Assembly: GCF_004123845.1 (NCBI RefSeq)
Contig: NZ_NBDP01000019.1
Coordinates: 248,001-312,000, forward strand
Length of the DNA stretch: 64,000 nt
Reading direction: 5' to 3'
Source: Allobosea sp. Tri-44
GTDB lineage: Bacteria; Pseudomonadota; Alphaproteobacteria; Rhizobiales; Beijerinckiaceae
Of this stretch, positions 25,468 through 34,427 are shown piece by piece. Both the position numbers and the translations under genes were made by a program. Under the pieces are notes generated by a model. The model was not told the DNA's origin. It worked only from the letters and a program-made list of their open reading frames with translations, and did not search any database. The first letter of the stretch is position 1. Each line of letters begins with the position of its first letter.

Positions 25468-26863
25468 ACTCATCAAGCTCAGCGCACTCGCCGCGCGCGA
25501 CCTCCTCATCGCCGGTGAGGTCAGTTCGGTGGAACTCGTCGAAGCCGCGGCGGCGCGGCTTGCCATCGTCGAGCCGCAGCTGAACGCCGTGCCGACGCTC
25601 TGCCTCGATCGGGCGATGGAACAGGCGCGGGCGGCCGATGCGGCGCGGCGAACCGGGCGAGCGAGCCTGCTCGGCGGGCTGCCGATCGTCGTCAAGGACA
25701 ACAATGACGTCGCAGGGGTGCGCAACACCGGCGGCACGTCGATCTTCCGAGATCGCATTTCAACCGAATCGGACCGGACCGTCGCGCTGATGGAGGCGAA
25801 TGGCGCCATCACGCTCGGCAAGTCGAACCTGTCGGAGCTCGGCGGCGCGCAGACCACCAACAGCGTCCATGGCACGACGCGGAACCCTTATGACAGCCGC
25901 CTGACCTGTGGTGGCTCGTCGGGCGGCGCGGCGGTGGCGCTGGCGACCGGCGAGGCCTGGCTCGCCCATGGCAACGATTATGGCGGCAGCCTGCGCATTC
26001 CGGCCGCGTTCTGCAATGTGACGGGCCTGCGGCCGACGCCGGGCCGGGTGCCGCGCAAGCGGCTGGCCGATCCGTTCGACACCATTGCCGTCGAGGGGCC
26101 GATGGCACGCGATGTCGCGGATCTCGCGCTCTTCTTCGACGCGATGACCGGTTATGATCCGGGTGACGTGCTGACGGCGCCGAGCGGCGAGCGGCCATTC
26201 CTCGACGCCGCGCAGGCGCCGCGCAAACCGGCGCGCATCGCCATATCGGCCGACCTCGGCCTTCTGCCGATCGAGGAGCCGATTCGGCAAGCGCTCGCGG
26301 AGCTGGCTGCGCTGCTGGAGAAGTCCGGTGTCGCGGTGGCGCACAGCGCGCCGGATGTGGCGGGCGCGATGGACGCCTTCCGCGTGCTGCGGGGAGAAGC
26401 CTTCTACGCGACCTTCGAGCCGCTCCTCGACACGCATCGCGCCATGTTTCCGGCGCCGGTTCTGGCCGATCTGCTGCGCGGCCGCGATCAGCCTGGCCAT
26501 GCCATCGTCGCGGCCAACCGCCACCGCAGCGAACTTTATCGCCGCGCGGTCGACTGTCTCGACGAGCATGATTTCCTGATCTGCCCGGCGACGCAGGCGA
26601 TGCCCTTTGCCGTCGAGACGCTGTTCCCAACGGTCGTCGAGGGGCGGCCGATGCAGGACTATGTCGACTGGATCTCGATCACCGCGATCTGGTCGCTCAC
26701 CGGCCTGCCGGCCATCGCCATCCCGATCGGCTTCTCGCGCGAGGGCCTGCCGATCGGCATCCAGATCCTGTCCCATGCCCGGCGCGAAGCCGACCTGTTC
26801 CGGCTGGCGGCCTGGATCGAGCGGGAGCTCGCCTTGCCGAAGACGCCGATCGATCCGCGCTAG
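25457..26863 (+). CDS. amidase (amidase-signature family), 468 aa
   Basis: Amidase-signature hydrolase with an apparently complete Ser-cisSer-Lys triad: Lys80 in PIVVKDNNDVAG, Ser155 in CGGSSGGAAV and Ser178 in YGGSLRIPAAF. Length of 468 is typical. There is no signal peptide, so it acts in the cytoplasm. It overlaps the LacI gene and is transcribed away from importer 1, which suggests hydrolysis of an imported amide. The family also includes indoleacetamide hydrolase, AtzF-type enzymes and GatA. No GatB/GatC context is present, so this is not a tRNA amidotransferase subunit. Confidence 0.9.
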   Translation: MSDELIKLSALAARDLLIAGEVSSVELVEAAAARLAIVEPQLNAVPTLCLDRAMEQARAADAARRTGRASLLGGLPIVVKDNNDVAGVRNTGGTSIFRDRISTESDRTVALMEANGAITLGKSNLSELGGAQTTNSVHGTTRNPYDSRLTCGGSSGGAAVALATGEAWLAHGNDYGGSLRIPAAFCNVTGLRPTPGRVPRKRLADPFDTIAVEGPMARDVADLALFFDAMTGYDPGDVLTAPSGERPFLDAAQAPRKPARIAISADLGLLPIEEPIRQALAELAALLEKSGVAVAHSAPDVAGAMDAFRVLRGEAFYATFEPLLDTHRAMFPAPVLADLLRGRDQPGHAIVAANRHRSELYRRAVDCLDEHDFLICPATQAMPFAVETLFPTVVEGRPMQDYVDWISITAIWSLTGLPAIAIPIGFSREGLPIGIQILSHARREADLFRLAAWIERELALPKTPIDPR

Positions 26864-26873
26864 GGCTGGGCGG

Positions 26874-27767
26874 TCAGGTCGGAGTGCCCAACAGGGCAGC
26901 CTGAGCGACCCGCCTTTGCCGCAATTCGGGATGCTCGTCGAAGGGCTGAAGCGGCGTCATCCAGCGCCGGAGCGTCCCGGCGGTGTCGATGCGGGCAGTG
27001 AAGGGGTCCTGGCCGTGCACGGTCCAGGCGATCGTGTCGCCGAGCTCGAGCAGGGCGAAGGCTCCGGCCGGCCCCGGCAGGGTGGTGAAGCTCTCGGTGA
27101 GTGACTGCAGGGTCAGATGCGGGATGGCGTCGACGGTGGTCAGCGTGTTCCAGTGGACATGGCCGGCGATGCAGACCATCGGCACTTTCGCCCGAGCCAG
27201 CACAGCGCGGACGCGCTCGGCGCCGGGATAGGTCGAGGAGGCCGGATTGCGCTCGAAATAGTAGTTGCCGGTCTGGCCATGGCCGGAGACGGGAACATGG
27301 CTCATCACGACGAGAGGCCGGTCGGCGGCCTCGACCGTGGCGGCGAGCCAGATCAGGTCGGCCTCGCGCAGTACGAAGCCGCCCGGCCGATGGATGCGCG
27401 AATCCGCGGCCCAGAGCACGAGGCGCCAGTCACCGAGATCGACGGTGCGGTGGCCGAGCGGCTGGCCAAGGATCTCCTCGTTCTCGGCGACGCTGAGATG
27501 GTCGCGGTCGTGGTTGCCGCAGAGATGGAAGCGCGGCGTCGCGATCGGCGCGAAGGCCTCTGCGACCTCGCGCTCCAGCCTGAGGTCGGTGGCGTGGTCG
27601 ACATCGGAGATGCGGTCGCCGAGATCGATCACGGCGTCGGGTCTGGTCTCGGCGACGAAGCGGCGGAATTCGTCCATCAGCGGCAGGGCTGCGCTGCCGA
27701 CCTTGGTGAAGCTGTTCTCGCCGTGATGGATGTCGGCGACGAAGGCGAGGCGGAGGGATTTGGTCAT
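26874..27767 (-). CDS. metallophosphoesterase family protein, 297 aa
   Basis: Calcineurin-like phosphoesterase with all metal-binding motifs: DIHHG (residues 11-15), GDRISD, GNHDRDH and GHVHWN. A SH-type second histidine is in MSHVPVSGHG. The start is the ATG at 27767 (MTKSLRLAFVADIHHG). An upstream in-frame start at 27833 would run through a dispersed repeat. It converges on the amidase gene with only ten bases between stops. Cytoplasmic 3',5'-cyclic nucleotide or other phosphodiester substrates are typical of the family; this one's target is unknown. Confidence 0.86.
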   Translation of the reverse strand: MTKSLRLAFVADIHHGENSFTKVGSAALPLMDEFRRFVAETRPDAVIDLGDRISDVDHATDLRLEREVAEAFAPIATPRFHLCGNHDRDHLSVAENEEILGQPLGHRTVDLGDWRLVLWAADSRIHRPGGFVLREADLIWLAATVEAADRPLVVMSHVPVSGHGQTGNYYFERNPASSTYPGAERVRAVLARAKVPMVCIAGHVHWNTLTTVDAIPHLTLQSLTESFTTLPGPAGAFALLELGDTIAWTVHGQDPFTARIDTAGTLRRWMTPLQPFDEHPELRQRRVAQAALLGTPT

Positions 27768-27809
27768 GGCGGGGCTCGAAGGAGAAGCGGAAGGGGCAAG
27801 GGCAGGGCC

Positions 27810-27898
27810 GTCATTGCGAGCGTAGCGAAGCAATCCAGCGCCATAGAGCGCTATGTCTCTCTGGATTGCTTCGTCGGCTAATGCCTCCTCGAAATGAC
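27810..27898. repeat. dispersed palindromic repeat (REP-like), single copy in window
   Basis: A roughly 89-base element that starts GTCATTGCGAGCGTAGCG, continues AAGCAATCCAG, and after a short centre returns through CTGGATTGCTTCG to end GAAATGAC. The inner arms GAAGCAATCCAG and CTGGATTGCTTC are exact inverted repeats. Elements beginning and ending this way are scattered in intergenic regions of many proteobacterial genomes. It fills the gap between two minus-strand genes and can fold into a long hairpin that may also terminate transcription. Confidence 0.75.
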
Positions 27899-27911
27899 GA
27901 CCTTGGTCGTG

Positions 27912-29477
27912 TCAGCGCGCGGCGAGCGTCACGCGGCCGGCGCGGAAATCGAGCACATAGGGGATGTGCCCCTGCAGCGGCCGCCAAGCGAGCGAGCGCT
28001 TCATGCCGTATGATTCAAAGGGCTGGTAGAGCGGCAGCATTGGCGGATCGTTCTTGATCGCCTGCATCAGCGCGGCATAGGCCTGCTTGCGCTCGGCGAG
28101 GTCGGTCGAGAAGCGGAACTTGTCCCAGAGGGCGATGTAAGCGTCGTCGGCCTTGAAGCGGCCTTCCGAGGCCGAGTTGCCGGTCGGCGCCCACATGATG
28201 CCGAAGGCACCGGCCGGATCGGGGAAATACATCGGATTCGACCAGCCGCGCGCCATCATCGTCGGGTCGGAGCCGGTCCACTGCTCGGTGACGTTGAGCT
28301 GCATCTTGACGCCGACGGCGCCCCACATCTCCTGGATCGCCTGCGCCGCGAGGAGGCCGTTGGTGTAGTAGGCTGCCTGGATGTCATAGCGGATCGGCGA
28401 GCCGTCATAGCCGGCTTCCTTGAGTAGTGCCTTCGCCTTGGCCGGGTCGTATTCGAAGGTGGCGAGCTCCGGCATGTAGAGCGGGCCGAACTGCGCGAAT
28501 GAATGCGAGGTCGGGACCTTGGCTTTGCCGAACCAGAGCGCCTCGTTCAGCGTCTTGCGGTCGATGGCATAGGACAGGGCCTGGCGCAGCTTGGGATTGG
28601 CCATCTTCGGGTTTTGGGTGTTGAAGATGACGACGTGGAAGAGCGGCGTCTGCATGCCCTCGACCTTGAGCTTCGGATCGGCCGCGACCGGCGCGAGCTG
28701 ATCCGGCGGAATGTTGGTGATGAGATCGACCTCGCTGTTCTTGAGCGCCGTCAGGCGCCCCGAGAGCTCCGGAATGCGTGTCACCGTGACCTTCTGGAAG
28801 GGGGCCTTCTCGCCCCAGAAGCCGTCGAAGCGCTCATAGACCAGGCGCTGGTTCGGCACGAACTCGGCGATCTTGTAGGGGCCGGTGCCGACCGGCTTCA
28901 GCGCGAAGGCCTCGAAATCGGAGGCTTCGGCGACGTTCGGATCGCCGGTCAGGGCCATCACGTATTTCTTCGGCACGATCATGCCCTGCTGGACGTTGAG
29001 CAGCGTCTCGAACAGCGGCTCGGGCCTGGTCGCGGTGACGCGCACGGTCTCGGCATCGACGGCCTCGACCTTGGCCATGTTCGGCAGCGTGTCGCGCTTG
29101 CGGATGCCATAGGGCGGGAAGGTCGCGTTGATGATGCGGTCGAAGGAGAAGACGACATCCTCGACCGTCATCGGGTCGCTATTGTGGAATTTTACGCCCT
29201 GGCGGATCTTGAGCTCGATCACCGTTGGCGAGACCTGTGTCCAGCTCGTGGCGATACCCGGCTGCCAGACGCTTTCGGCGCGGGTGGCGTCCTTGCCGAT
29301 CAGCGGGTCGAAGGCGTTGAAGTAGAATTGCGAGCCGACATTCGAGAAATCGCGGCCAGGGTCGAGCCAGGGCGCCATGTTCTGAACCCCGACCTTCAGT
29401 TCCTGTGCCTGGGCGAGGCTGAGGAAAGCCGTCGCCGAGAGCGCGGCGAGCGTCAGTGTCTTAAAGGTCTTGCGCAT
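27912..29477 (-). CDS. ABC transporter substrate-binding protein, SBP_bac_5 type (importer 2), 521 aa
   Basis: Periplasmic oligopeptide-type binding protein. The start is the ATG at 29477 (MRKTFKTLTLAALSATAFLS), giving a normal signal peptide cleaved near AQAQE, rather than an upstream in-frame start at 29570. The mature protein shows family features such as DPMTVEDVVFSFDRI and GTGPYKIAEF. It is the last gene of importer 2 (permease, permease, binding protein), the same order as importer 1. As there, no ATPase gene follows. Ligand unknown. Confidence 0.9.
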   Translation of the reverse strand: MRKTFKTLTLAALSATAFLSLAQAQELKVGVQNMAPWLDPGRDFSNVGSQFYFNAFDPLIGKDATRAESVWQPGIATSWTQVSPTVIELKIRQGVKFHNSDPMTVEDVVFSFDRIINATFPPYGIRKRDTLPNMAKVEAVDAETVRVTATRPEPLFETLLNVQQGMIVPKKYVMALTGDPNVAEASDFEAFALKPVGTGPYKIAEFVPNQRLVYERFDGFWGEKAPFQKVTVTRIPELSGRLTALKNSEVDLITNIPPDQLAPVAADPKLKVEGMQTPLFHVVIFNTQNPKMANPKLRQALSYAIDRKTLNEALWFGKAKVPTSHSFAQFGPLYMPELATFEYDPAKAKALLKEAGYDGSPIRYDIQAAYYTNGLLAAQAIQEMWGAVGVKMQLNVTEQWTGSDPTMMARGWSNPMYFPDPAGAFGIMWAPTGNSASEGRFKADDAYIALWDKFRFSTDLAERKQAYAALMQAIKNDPPMLPLYQPFESYGMKRSLAWRPLQGHIPYVLDFRAGRVTLAAR

Positions 29478-29526
29478 GAGTGTCTGTCCCTTGTTCGGGT
29501 GAACGGCATGAACGGCGAATGGGCAG

Positions 29527-30429
29527 TCAGCGTCCGCGCAGGCGCGGGTCGAGGCGGTCGCGCAGCGCATCCCCGAGCAGCATGGCGACGAGGCTGACGA
29601 GCACGATGAAGAGGGCGGGGATGGCGACGATCCAGGGCGCGGAGGCCATGTAGTCCCGGCCCTGACCGACCATGGAGCCCAGCGTCGCCGTCGGCGGCTG
29701 GACGCCGAGGCCGAGGAAGGAAAGCGCCGATTCCAGCAGGATCAGGTTCGAGAAGTTGAGGCTCGCCATGACCACGACCGGCGAGATCAGGTTCGGGATC
29801 ATGTGGACGGTGGCGATGCGCCAGGGGCCGGCTCCAGCGGCGCGGGCGGCCTCGACGAAGGGCATCTCGCGCAGGCTCAGCACCTGGGCTCGGATCAGCC
29901 GGGCGAAATGGGCCCAATAGGCGATACCGAGCACGCAGATCAGCACGGTCACGTCGGTGCCGGCGAGCGCCACGACGAAGAGCGCGACGAGCGTGAAGGG
30001 CAACGACATCATGATGTCGACGAGGCCCATGATCAGCGCATCGGCCCAGCCGCGCAGCAGCCCGGCGGCGAGGCCAAGCGCTGCGCCGATGGCAAGGCCG
30101 AGCAGGCTGCCGAAGAGCGCGAGCGCCAGCGTCAGGCGCAGGCCATGAAGACAACGCGACAGCAGATCACGGCCGAGCTGGTCGGTGCCGAGCCAATAGA
30201 GCGGGTTGGCACCATGGGTGCCGATCGGAGGTTTCAATCGCGCCAGGAGCCGCTGCTGATCGGGCTCGAAGGGCGAAACCAGCGGCGCGAGAATGGCGAG
30301 CGCGAGCAGCAGCAATCCGAGCAGGGCCGCTGCCGTGACCAGCATGTTTGCGCCACCCAGGGAGGGAAGCCTGAGCCGCGGCAGCCGGCGCGGCGGGAGC
30401 ATCAGCTTGACGTCAGCGATCTCGGTCAT
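29527..30429 (-). CDS. ABC transporter permease, DppC type (importer 2), 300 aa
   Basis: DppC/OppC permease: cytoplasmic N-terminus with PRRLPRLRLPSL, first helix from about residue 30, the WLGTDQLGRDLLSR motif, then five more helices. The EAA loop is seen as VEAARAAGAGPWRIATVHMI. It begins six bases after the DppB-type gene and ends 49 bases before the binding protein. Normal length; no unusual features apart from the missing ATPase partner. Confidence 0.9.
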   Translation of the reverse strand: MTEIADVKLMLPPRRLPRLRLPSLGGANMLVTAAALLGLLLLALAILAPLVSPFEPDQQRLLARLKPPIGTHGANPLYWLGTDQLGRDLLSRCLHGLRLTLALALFGSLLGLAIGAALGLAAGLLRGWADALIMGLVDIMMSLPFTLVALFVVALAGTDVTVLICVLGIAYWAHFARLIRAQVLSLREMPFVEAARAAGAGPWRIATVHMIPNLISPVVVMASLNFSNLILLESALSFLGLGVQPPTATLGSMVGQGRDYMASAPWIVAIPALFIVLVSLVAMLLGDALRDRLDPRLRGR

Positions 30430-30435
30430 GGCGGG

Positions 30436-31359
30436 TCAGGCTCCGACGAGGCGCACGCGCGGATCGGACGCGGCATAGGCGAGGTCGATCGCGAAATTGA
30501 CGAGGATGACGGCGCCGGCGACGACGAGGACGCCGAATTGCAGCACGGGGTAGTCGCGGCGCAGCGTCGCGCCGACGAGCAGGTCGCCGACCCCGTTCCA
30601 GGCGAAGACGGTCTCGACCACGACGGCGCCGGAAACGAGCGTGGTGATCTGCAGGCCGAGTACGGTGATCACCGGGATCAGCGCATTGCGCAGCCCATGC
30701 CGCAGGATGATGGCGCTCTCGGAAAGGCCCTTGGCGCGGGCGGTGCGCATATAGTCCTCGGAGAGGACGTCGAGCATGGCATTGCGGGTGTAACGGGTGA
30801 GCGCCGCGACGAAATAGGCAGCGAGCGCCACGGTCGGCATCAGATAGTGCAGGGCCGTGGCCGAGCCGGCGCTCGGCAGCCAGTGCAGCGTATAGGAGAA
30901 GACGAGCAGCAGCAGAATGGCGAGGACGAAGTTCGGCACCGCATAACCGAGGAAGGCGACGAAGAGCACGCCCTGGCCGCGCGGCTGTCCGCGCCAGAGC
31001 GCGGCGAGAATGCCAAGCGGGACGCCGACTGCGACGGTCAGTGCGAGCGTCGCAAGCAACAGGGAAGCGCTCTGCCAGAGCCTCTCGCCGAAGATCACGG
31101 CGACCGGCCGCCGCTCCATCAGGCCGAGGCCGAAATCGCCTGAGAGCAGGGATTTCCAGTACAGCAGGTATTGCTGGGCGATCGGGCGGTCGAGGCCCCA
31201 ATAGGCGATCATCTCGGCGCGCGAGACGGCATCGAGACCCTCCGGCATCAGGAAATCGATCGGATTGCCGGTCAGCCGCGTCGCCAGGAAGACGGCGGTG
31301 ACGATCGCCCAGAGCGTGATCGACATGCGCAGGAGACGGCTGCCTAGGAATGCGAGCAT
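30436..31359 (-). CDS. ABC transporter permease, DppB type (importer 2), 307 aa
   Basis: DppB/OppB permease with six helices; the EAA loop reads RTARAKGLSESAIILRHGL. It is the first gene of the importer-2 operon. Its upstream region is shared with the divergent HAD phosphatase-RpiR pair, and a perfect 17-base palindrome (31483-31499) lies in that gap, suggesting that the RpiR regulator controls the importer as well. Confidence 0.9.
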   Translation of the reverse strand: MLAFLGSRLLRMSITLWAIVTAVFLATRLTGNPIDFLMPEGLDAVSRAEMIAYWGLDRPIAQQYLLYWKSLLSGDFGLGLMERRPVAVIFGERLWQSASLLLATLALTVAVGVPLGILAALWRGQPRGQGVLFVAFLGYAVPNFVLAILLLLVFSYTLHWLPSAGSATALHYLMPTVALAAYFVAALTRYTRNAMLDVLSEDYMRTARAKGLSESAIILRHGLRNALIPVITVLGLQITTLVSGAVVVETVFAWNGVGDLLVGATLRRDYPVLQFGVLVVAGAVILVNFAIDLAYAASDPRVRLVGA

Positions 31360-31482
31360 GGCGTCCTCTGGGACGGGCTGCGGGTGTCGCCACGCGGCCG
31401 GTTGGACCAGCCGAGACCCGGGCCTTCTGGCAGCCTTCCATGACAGGCTTATGAATATAGCTCACTCGATATCATGTTTGAC

Positions 31483-31499
31483 ACTGAGATAATCTCAGT
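31483..31499. promoter_or_regulatory. perfect 17-base palindrome between importer 2 and the HAD/RpiR genes
   Basis: ACTGAGAT-A-ATCTCAGT: eight-base perfect arms around one central base, ending six bases before the HAD start codon. A TTGACA hexamer at 31478-31483 overlaps its left edge on the plus strand. Its size and symmetry fit a dimeric repressor site. RpiR, encoded one gene downstream, is the best candidate. Confidence 0.55.
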
Positions 31500-31505
31500 T
31501 CATGC

Positions 31506-32291
31506 ATGCCCGACTTCGACGCGGAGTTTGCGGTGCACGCAGCGGACGATATTCGTGGCTGGCTGATCGATCTCGACGGTACCCTGGTCTGCGGTGGCCG
31601 GGCGATGCCGGGGGCGAGGGTTTTTCTGGACGCCTGCGCCGGCCGTTTCGTCGTGGTTTCGAACGATGCCGAGCATACGCCGGCGGAGCTGGCGAGCCGC
31701 CTGCGGCGGATCGGGCTCGAGGTTCCGGCAGACCGTATCGTGCTGGCAGGAGCCGTCGCGCTCGACGAGATCGCCAAGCGCCGGCCCGGAGCGCGTGTGC
31801 TCGTGCTGGCGAGCGACGCCCTGGTGCGTCATGCGCGCGAGCTCGGCCTCGTGCCGGTGCGGACGCGGCCCGATATCGTCTTTCTCGGCCGTGACCGGCG
31901 CTTCAGCCATAAGCGGCTGGCGCTGGCCGCCAATGCCGTGCGGGCGGGCGCCGAACTCGTCGTTGCCAATCCCGATCTCGTCCATCCCGGCGCTGATGGC
32001 GCGGTCGTGCCGGAAACCGGCGCGCTGCTGGCAGCGCTGCTCGCCTGCACCGGCCCCGTCAGCTATCGGCTCGTCGGCAAGCCGGAACCGACCCTGTTCG
32101 CCGCGGGGTTCGCCTTGCTCGGCCTGCCGAAGCGGGCGGTCGCGATGCTCGGCGACAATCCCCGGACCGATGGTGAGGGCGCCCGCCGCTTCGGCCTGCG
32201 CTATGTCGACGTCGCCGATGGAGTTTTCCCACAAGTGGATGTCGAGACGGCTTGTCCAAGGGAAGAAGGCGTGTTCGCCTTGCCGGCATGA
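31506..32291 (+). CDS. HAD-superfamily phosphatase (NagD-like, subclass IIA), 261 aa
   Basis: HAD motif I is WLIDLDGTLV (nucleophile Asp22, second Asp24); motif II lies in VVSNDAEHTPAEL, where a Ser replaces the more usual Thr; motif III includes the Lys in LVGKPEPTLF; motif IV is MLGDNPRTDGEGA. This arrangement fits the NagD/phosphoglycolate-phosphatase-like subclass with a C2 cap. It overlaps the RpiR gene by four bases (ATGA), so the two are coupled. A cytoplasmic sugar-phosphate or related substrate is plausible given RpiR, but it is not identified. Confidence 0.85.
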   Translation: MPDFDAEFAVHAADDIRGWLIDLDGTLVCGGRAMPGARVFLDACAGRFVVVSNDAEHTPAELASRLRRIGLEVPADRIVLAGAVALDEIAKRRPGARVLVLASDALVRHARELGLVPVRTRPDIVFLGRDRRFSHKRLALAANAVRAGAELVVANPDLVHPGADGAVVPETGALLAALLACTGPVSYRLVGKPEPTLFAAGFALLGLPKRAVAMLGDNPRTDGEGARRFGLRYVDVADGVFPQVDVETACPREEGVFALPA

Positions 32292-33211
32292 CCACCTCTC
32301 AACGCAAGCCGGATACCGACGCCATGACGGACAATCCCGAACGGGCGCGCAATGGCGGACATGACGGCTTCGACGGCGTGATCGAGCGGCTGACGGCGCT
32401 GCGTCCAACGCTGCCTCCCACGGCCGCCCGCATCGCCGATGTCTTGCTCGCCCATGCGGCCGAGGTCGTGCACATGTCTGTGACGGAGGTGGCCGAGCGG
32501 GCGGAAGCCAGCGAAGGCAGCGTGATTTCGCTCTGCCGCCAGCTTGGCGCGCGCGGCTTCCAGCAGGTCAAGATCGCGCTGGCCCGCGATCTCGTGCAGC
32601 CGGTGCAGTTCATCCACGAGGATCTCGCCCGTACCGACGACACCGGCACCGTGATCGAGAAGATCTTCGGCAGCGATCTGCAGGCGCTGCACGACACCAT
32701 GAAGGTGCTCGACCGGGCGGCGATGGAGCGCGCGGTTGCGGCGATCCGTGGGGCGCGGCGCGTCGAGCTCTACGGTATCGGCAGCGCCGCCCCGATCGCG
32801 GAGGACGCCAATTACCGGCTGCTGCGCATCGGCGTCGAATCCAAGGTCGTGGTCGATTCCCACGTCCAGGCGATCAGCGCCGCGCTGACCGGCCCGGATG
32901 TCGCGACGATCACGATCTCGCATTCGGGCTCGACGCATGAGACCGTCACCGCGACCAGGCTGGCGCGGGAAGCGGGAGCGACGACGATCTGCATCACCAA
33001 TTTCGGCAAGTCGCCGCTGCTCGCCTATGCTGACATCGTCTTGAACACCATGGCGCGCGAGACCCAGTTCCGCACCGAGGCGATGACGAGCCGCATCGCC
33101 CAGCTCGCCGTCATCGACGCCCTGATCGCCTGCCTCTCGCTGGCCGATTACGACAAGGCGGTGGCGACGATCGGCAGGACCTTCGACGTGCTCTCGACCA
33201 AGCGGTTCTAG
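32288..33211 (+). CDS. MurR/RpiR-family regulator with SIS domain, 307 aa
   Basis: N-terminal helix-turn-helix of the RpiR type (about residues 20-100, with ARIADVLLAHAAEVVHMSVTEVA and SEGSVISLCRQLGARGFQQ) followed by a SIS sugar-phosphate-binding domain (VELYGIGSAAPIAEDANYRL, ISHSGSTHETVTATRLAREAG). The start is the ATG at 32288 overlapping the HAD stop; 32324 is an alternative. It converges on the enolase-superfamily gene with 16 bases between. Likely ligand is a phosphosugar. Predicted operator: the palindrome at 31483-31499. Confidence 0.91.
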   Translation: MTTSQRKPDTDAMTDNPERARNGGHDGFDGVIERLTALRPTLPPTAARIADVLLAHAAEVVHMSVTEVAERAEASEGSVISLCRQLGARGFQQVKIALARDLVQPVQFIHEDLARTDDTGTVIEKIFGSDLQALHDTMKVLDRAAMERAVAAIRGARRVELYGIGSAAPIAEDANYRLLRIGVESKVVVDSHVQAISAALTGPDVATITISHSGSTHETVTATRLAREAGATTICITNFGKSPLLAYADIVLNTMARETQFRTEAMTSRIAQLAVIDALIACLSLADYDKAVATIGRTFDVLSTKRF

Positions 33212-33227
33212 CCGCAGGCTTTGCGCG

Positions 33228-34427
33228 TCAGGCGAAGAGCGCTCCCGGGTTCGGCGTGTACTTGGCGAGCTTGTCGCGATCGATGGTGACGCCGAGGCCC
33301 GGCAGGTCCGGGATCGTTAGCCAACCTTCCGCATCGAGGTCGAAAGGCCTGGCGAGGATGCCGTCGACATAGGGGCTGCCGCCGATGAACTCGACGAGGT
33401 CGGCATCCGGGAAGGCCGTCGCCATCTGCAGGTCGGCGGCGAGGCCCAGTGCGGTGTTCCAGCCATGGCCGACATATCTGATGCCGAGATCATAGGCCAT
33501 CCAGGCGATGCGGCGCTGCTCGGAGATGCCGCCGACCTTGGTGACATCGGGCTGGACAATGTCGACGGCGCCAGTGGTCAGCCAGGGAATGAAGCTCTGG
33601 CGTCTCGTCAGGACCTCGCAGCCGGCGATCGGAATCGGCGAGGAGCGGCGGAGCTCACGGTAATCGTCGATCGCGTCGGGCCGGACCGGCTCCTCGAACC
33701 AGCCGACATCGTAATCGGCCAGCATTTCGGCGGTGCGCTTGGCCCATTTCAACCCGTGCGGCCAGAGTGCATCGCTGGCGCCGGCGTCGACGAAGAGTTT
33801 GGAGCGCTCGCCGGCGGCCTCGCGCGCGGCACGCACGATCGCCTCGTCGAGTTTGGTGTCGAGTGCCCGGCCGAACGGACCCCAGCCGATCTTGAAGGCG
33901 GTGAAGCCCTTGTCGCGATAGCTCGCGACGACGTCCCGCATCGCATCGGGCTCTTCCATCAGGAGCGAGCAATAGGGCTGGACGCGCTCGCGATAGCGGC
34001 CGCCGAGCAGCCGGCCGACGCTGAGGCCGGTGGCCTGGCCGAGAATGTCCCAGAGCGCGATGTCGATGCCGCTGATCGTGTGCGTCAGCGTGCCGCCGCG
34101 GCCCATCCAGAAGGTGTTCTGGTGCAGCTTCTCGCTGACGAAATCGGGCGAGAGCGCATCTGCGCCGAGGAAGAGCGGCTCCAGCACCTTGAGCCCGGCC
34201 TGGACCAGGCGCCCGTCAGTGAAGACGCTGCCATAGCCGGTGACGCCCTGGTCGGTGTGAACCGCTATCAGGGCATGGATCGAATCCTCGGGCCGGATCT
34301 CGGCCGACCAGCCACCTTTCGGACTCTCGCCAAAGAGCGGGGCGGCCTCGATGCGGGTGATCCTGAAGGGCGGCAGCGCTGCCGGCCGATTGGCCGCGCG
34401 GGTCTGCGGAAGAGCCTGATCGTTCAC
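33228..34427 (-). CDS. enolase-superfamily enzyme (mandelate racemase/muconate lactonizing type) 1, 399 aa
   Basis: Two-domain enolase-superfamily protein: an alpha+beta capping domain (to about residue 140) and a barrel. Active-site candidates: Lys in AFKIGWGPFG, metal ligands Asp in KLFVDAGASD, Glu in WFEEPVRP, Glu in AGCEVLTRR, and a His in YVGHGWNTAL. Where mandelate racemase has K-x-K, this one has K-x-G followed by WGP, a motif shared with the second enolase gene at 41267. It starts with GTG at 34427, overlapping the GntR stop (GTGA), so regulator and enzyme are coupled. Likely an acid-sugar dehydratase or an epimerase; which one is not decidable by eye. Confidence 0.86.
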   Translation of the reverse strand: MNDQALPQTRAANRPAALPPFRITRIEAAPLFGESPKGGWSAEIRPEDSIHALIAVHTDQGVTGYGSVFTDGRLVQAGLKVLEPLFLGADALSPDFVSEKLHQNTFWMGRGGTLTHTISGIDIALWDILGQATGLSVGRLLGGRYRERVQPYCSLLMEEPDAMRDVVASYRDKGFTAFKIGWGPFGRALDTKLDEAIVRAAREAAGERSKLFVDAGASDALWPHGLKWAKRTAEMLADYDVGWFEEPVRPDAIDDYRELRRSSPIPIAGCEVLTRRQSFIPWLTTGAVDIVQPDVTKVGGISEQRRIAWMAYDLGIRYVGHGWNTALGLAADLQMATAFPDADLVEFIGGSPYVDGILARPFDLDAEGWLTIPDLPGLGVTIDRDKLAKYTPNPGALFA

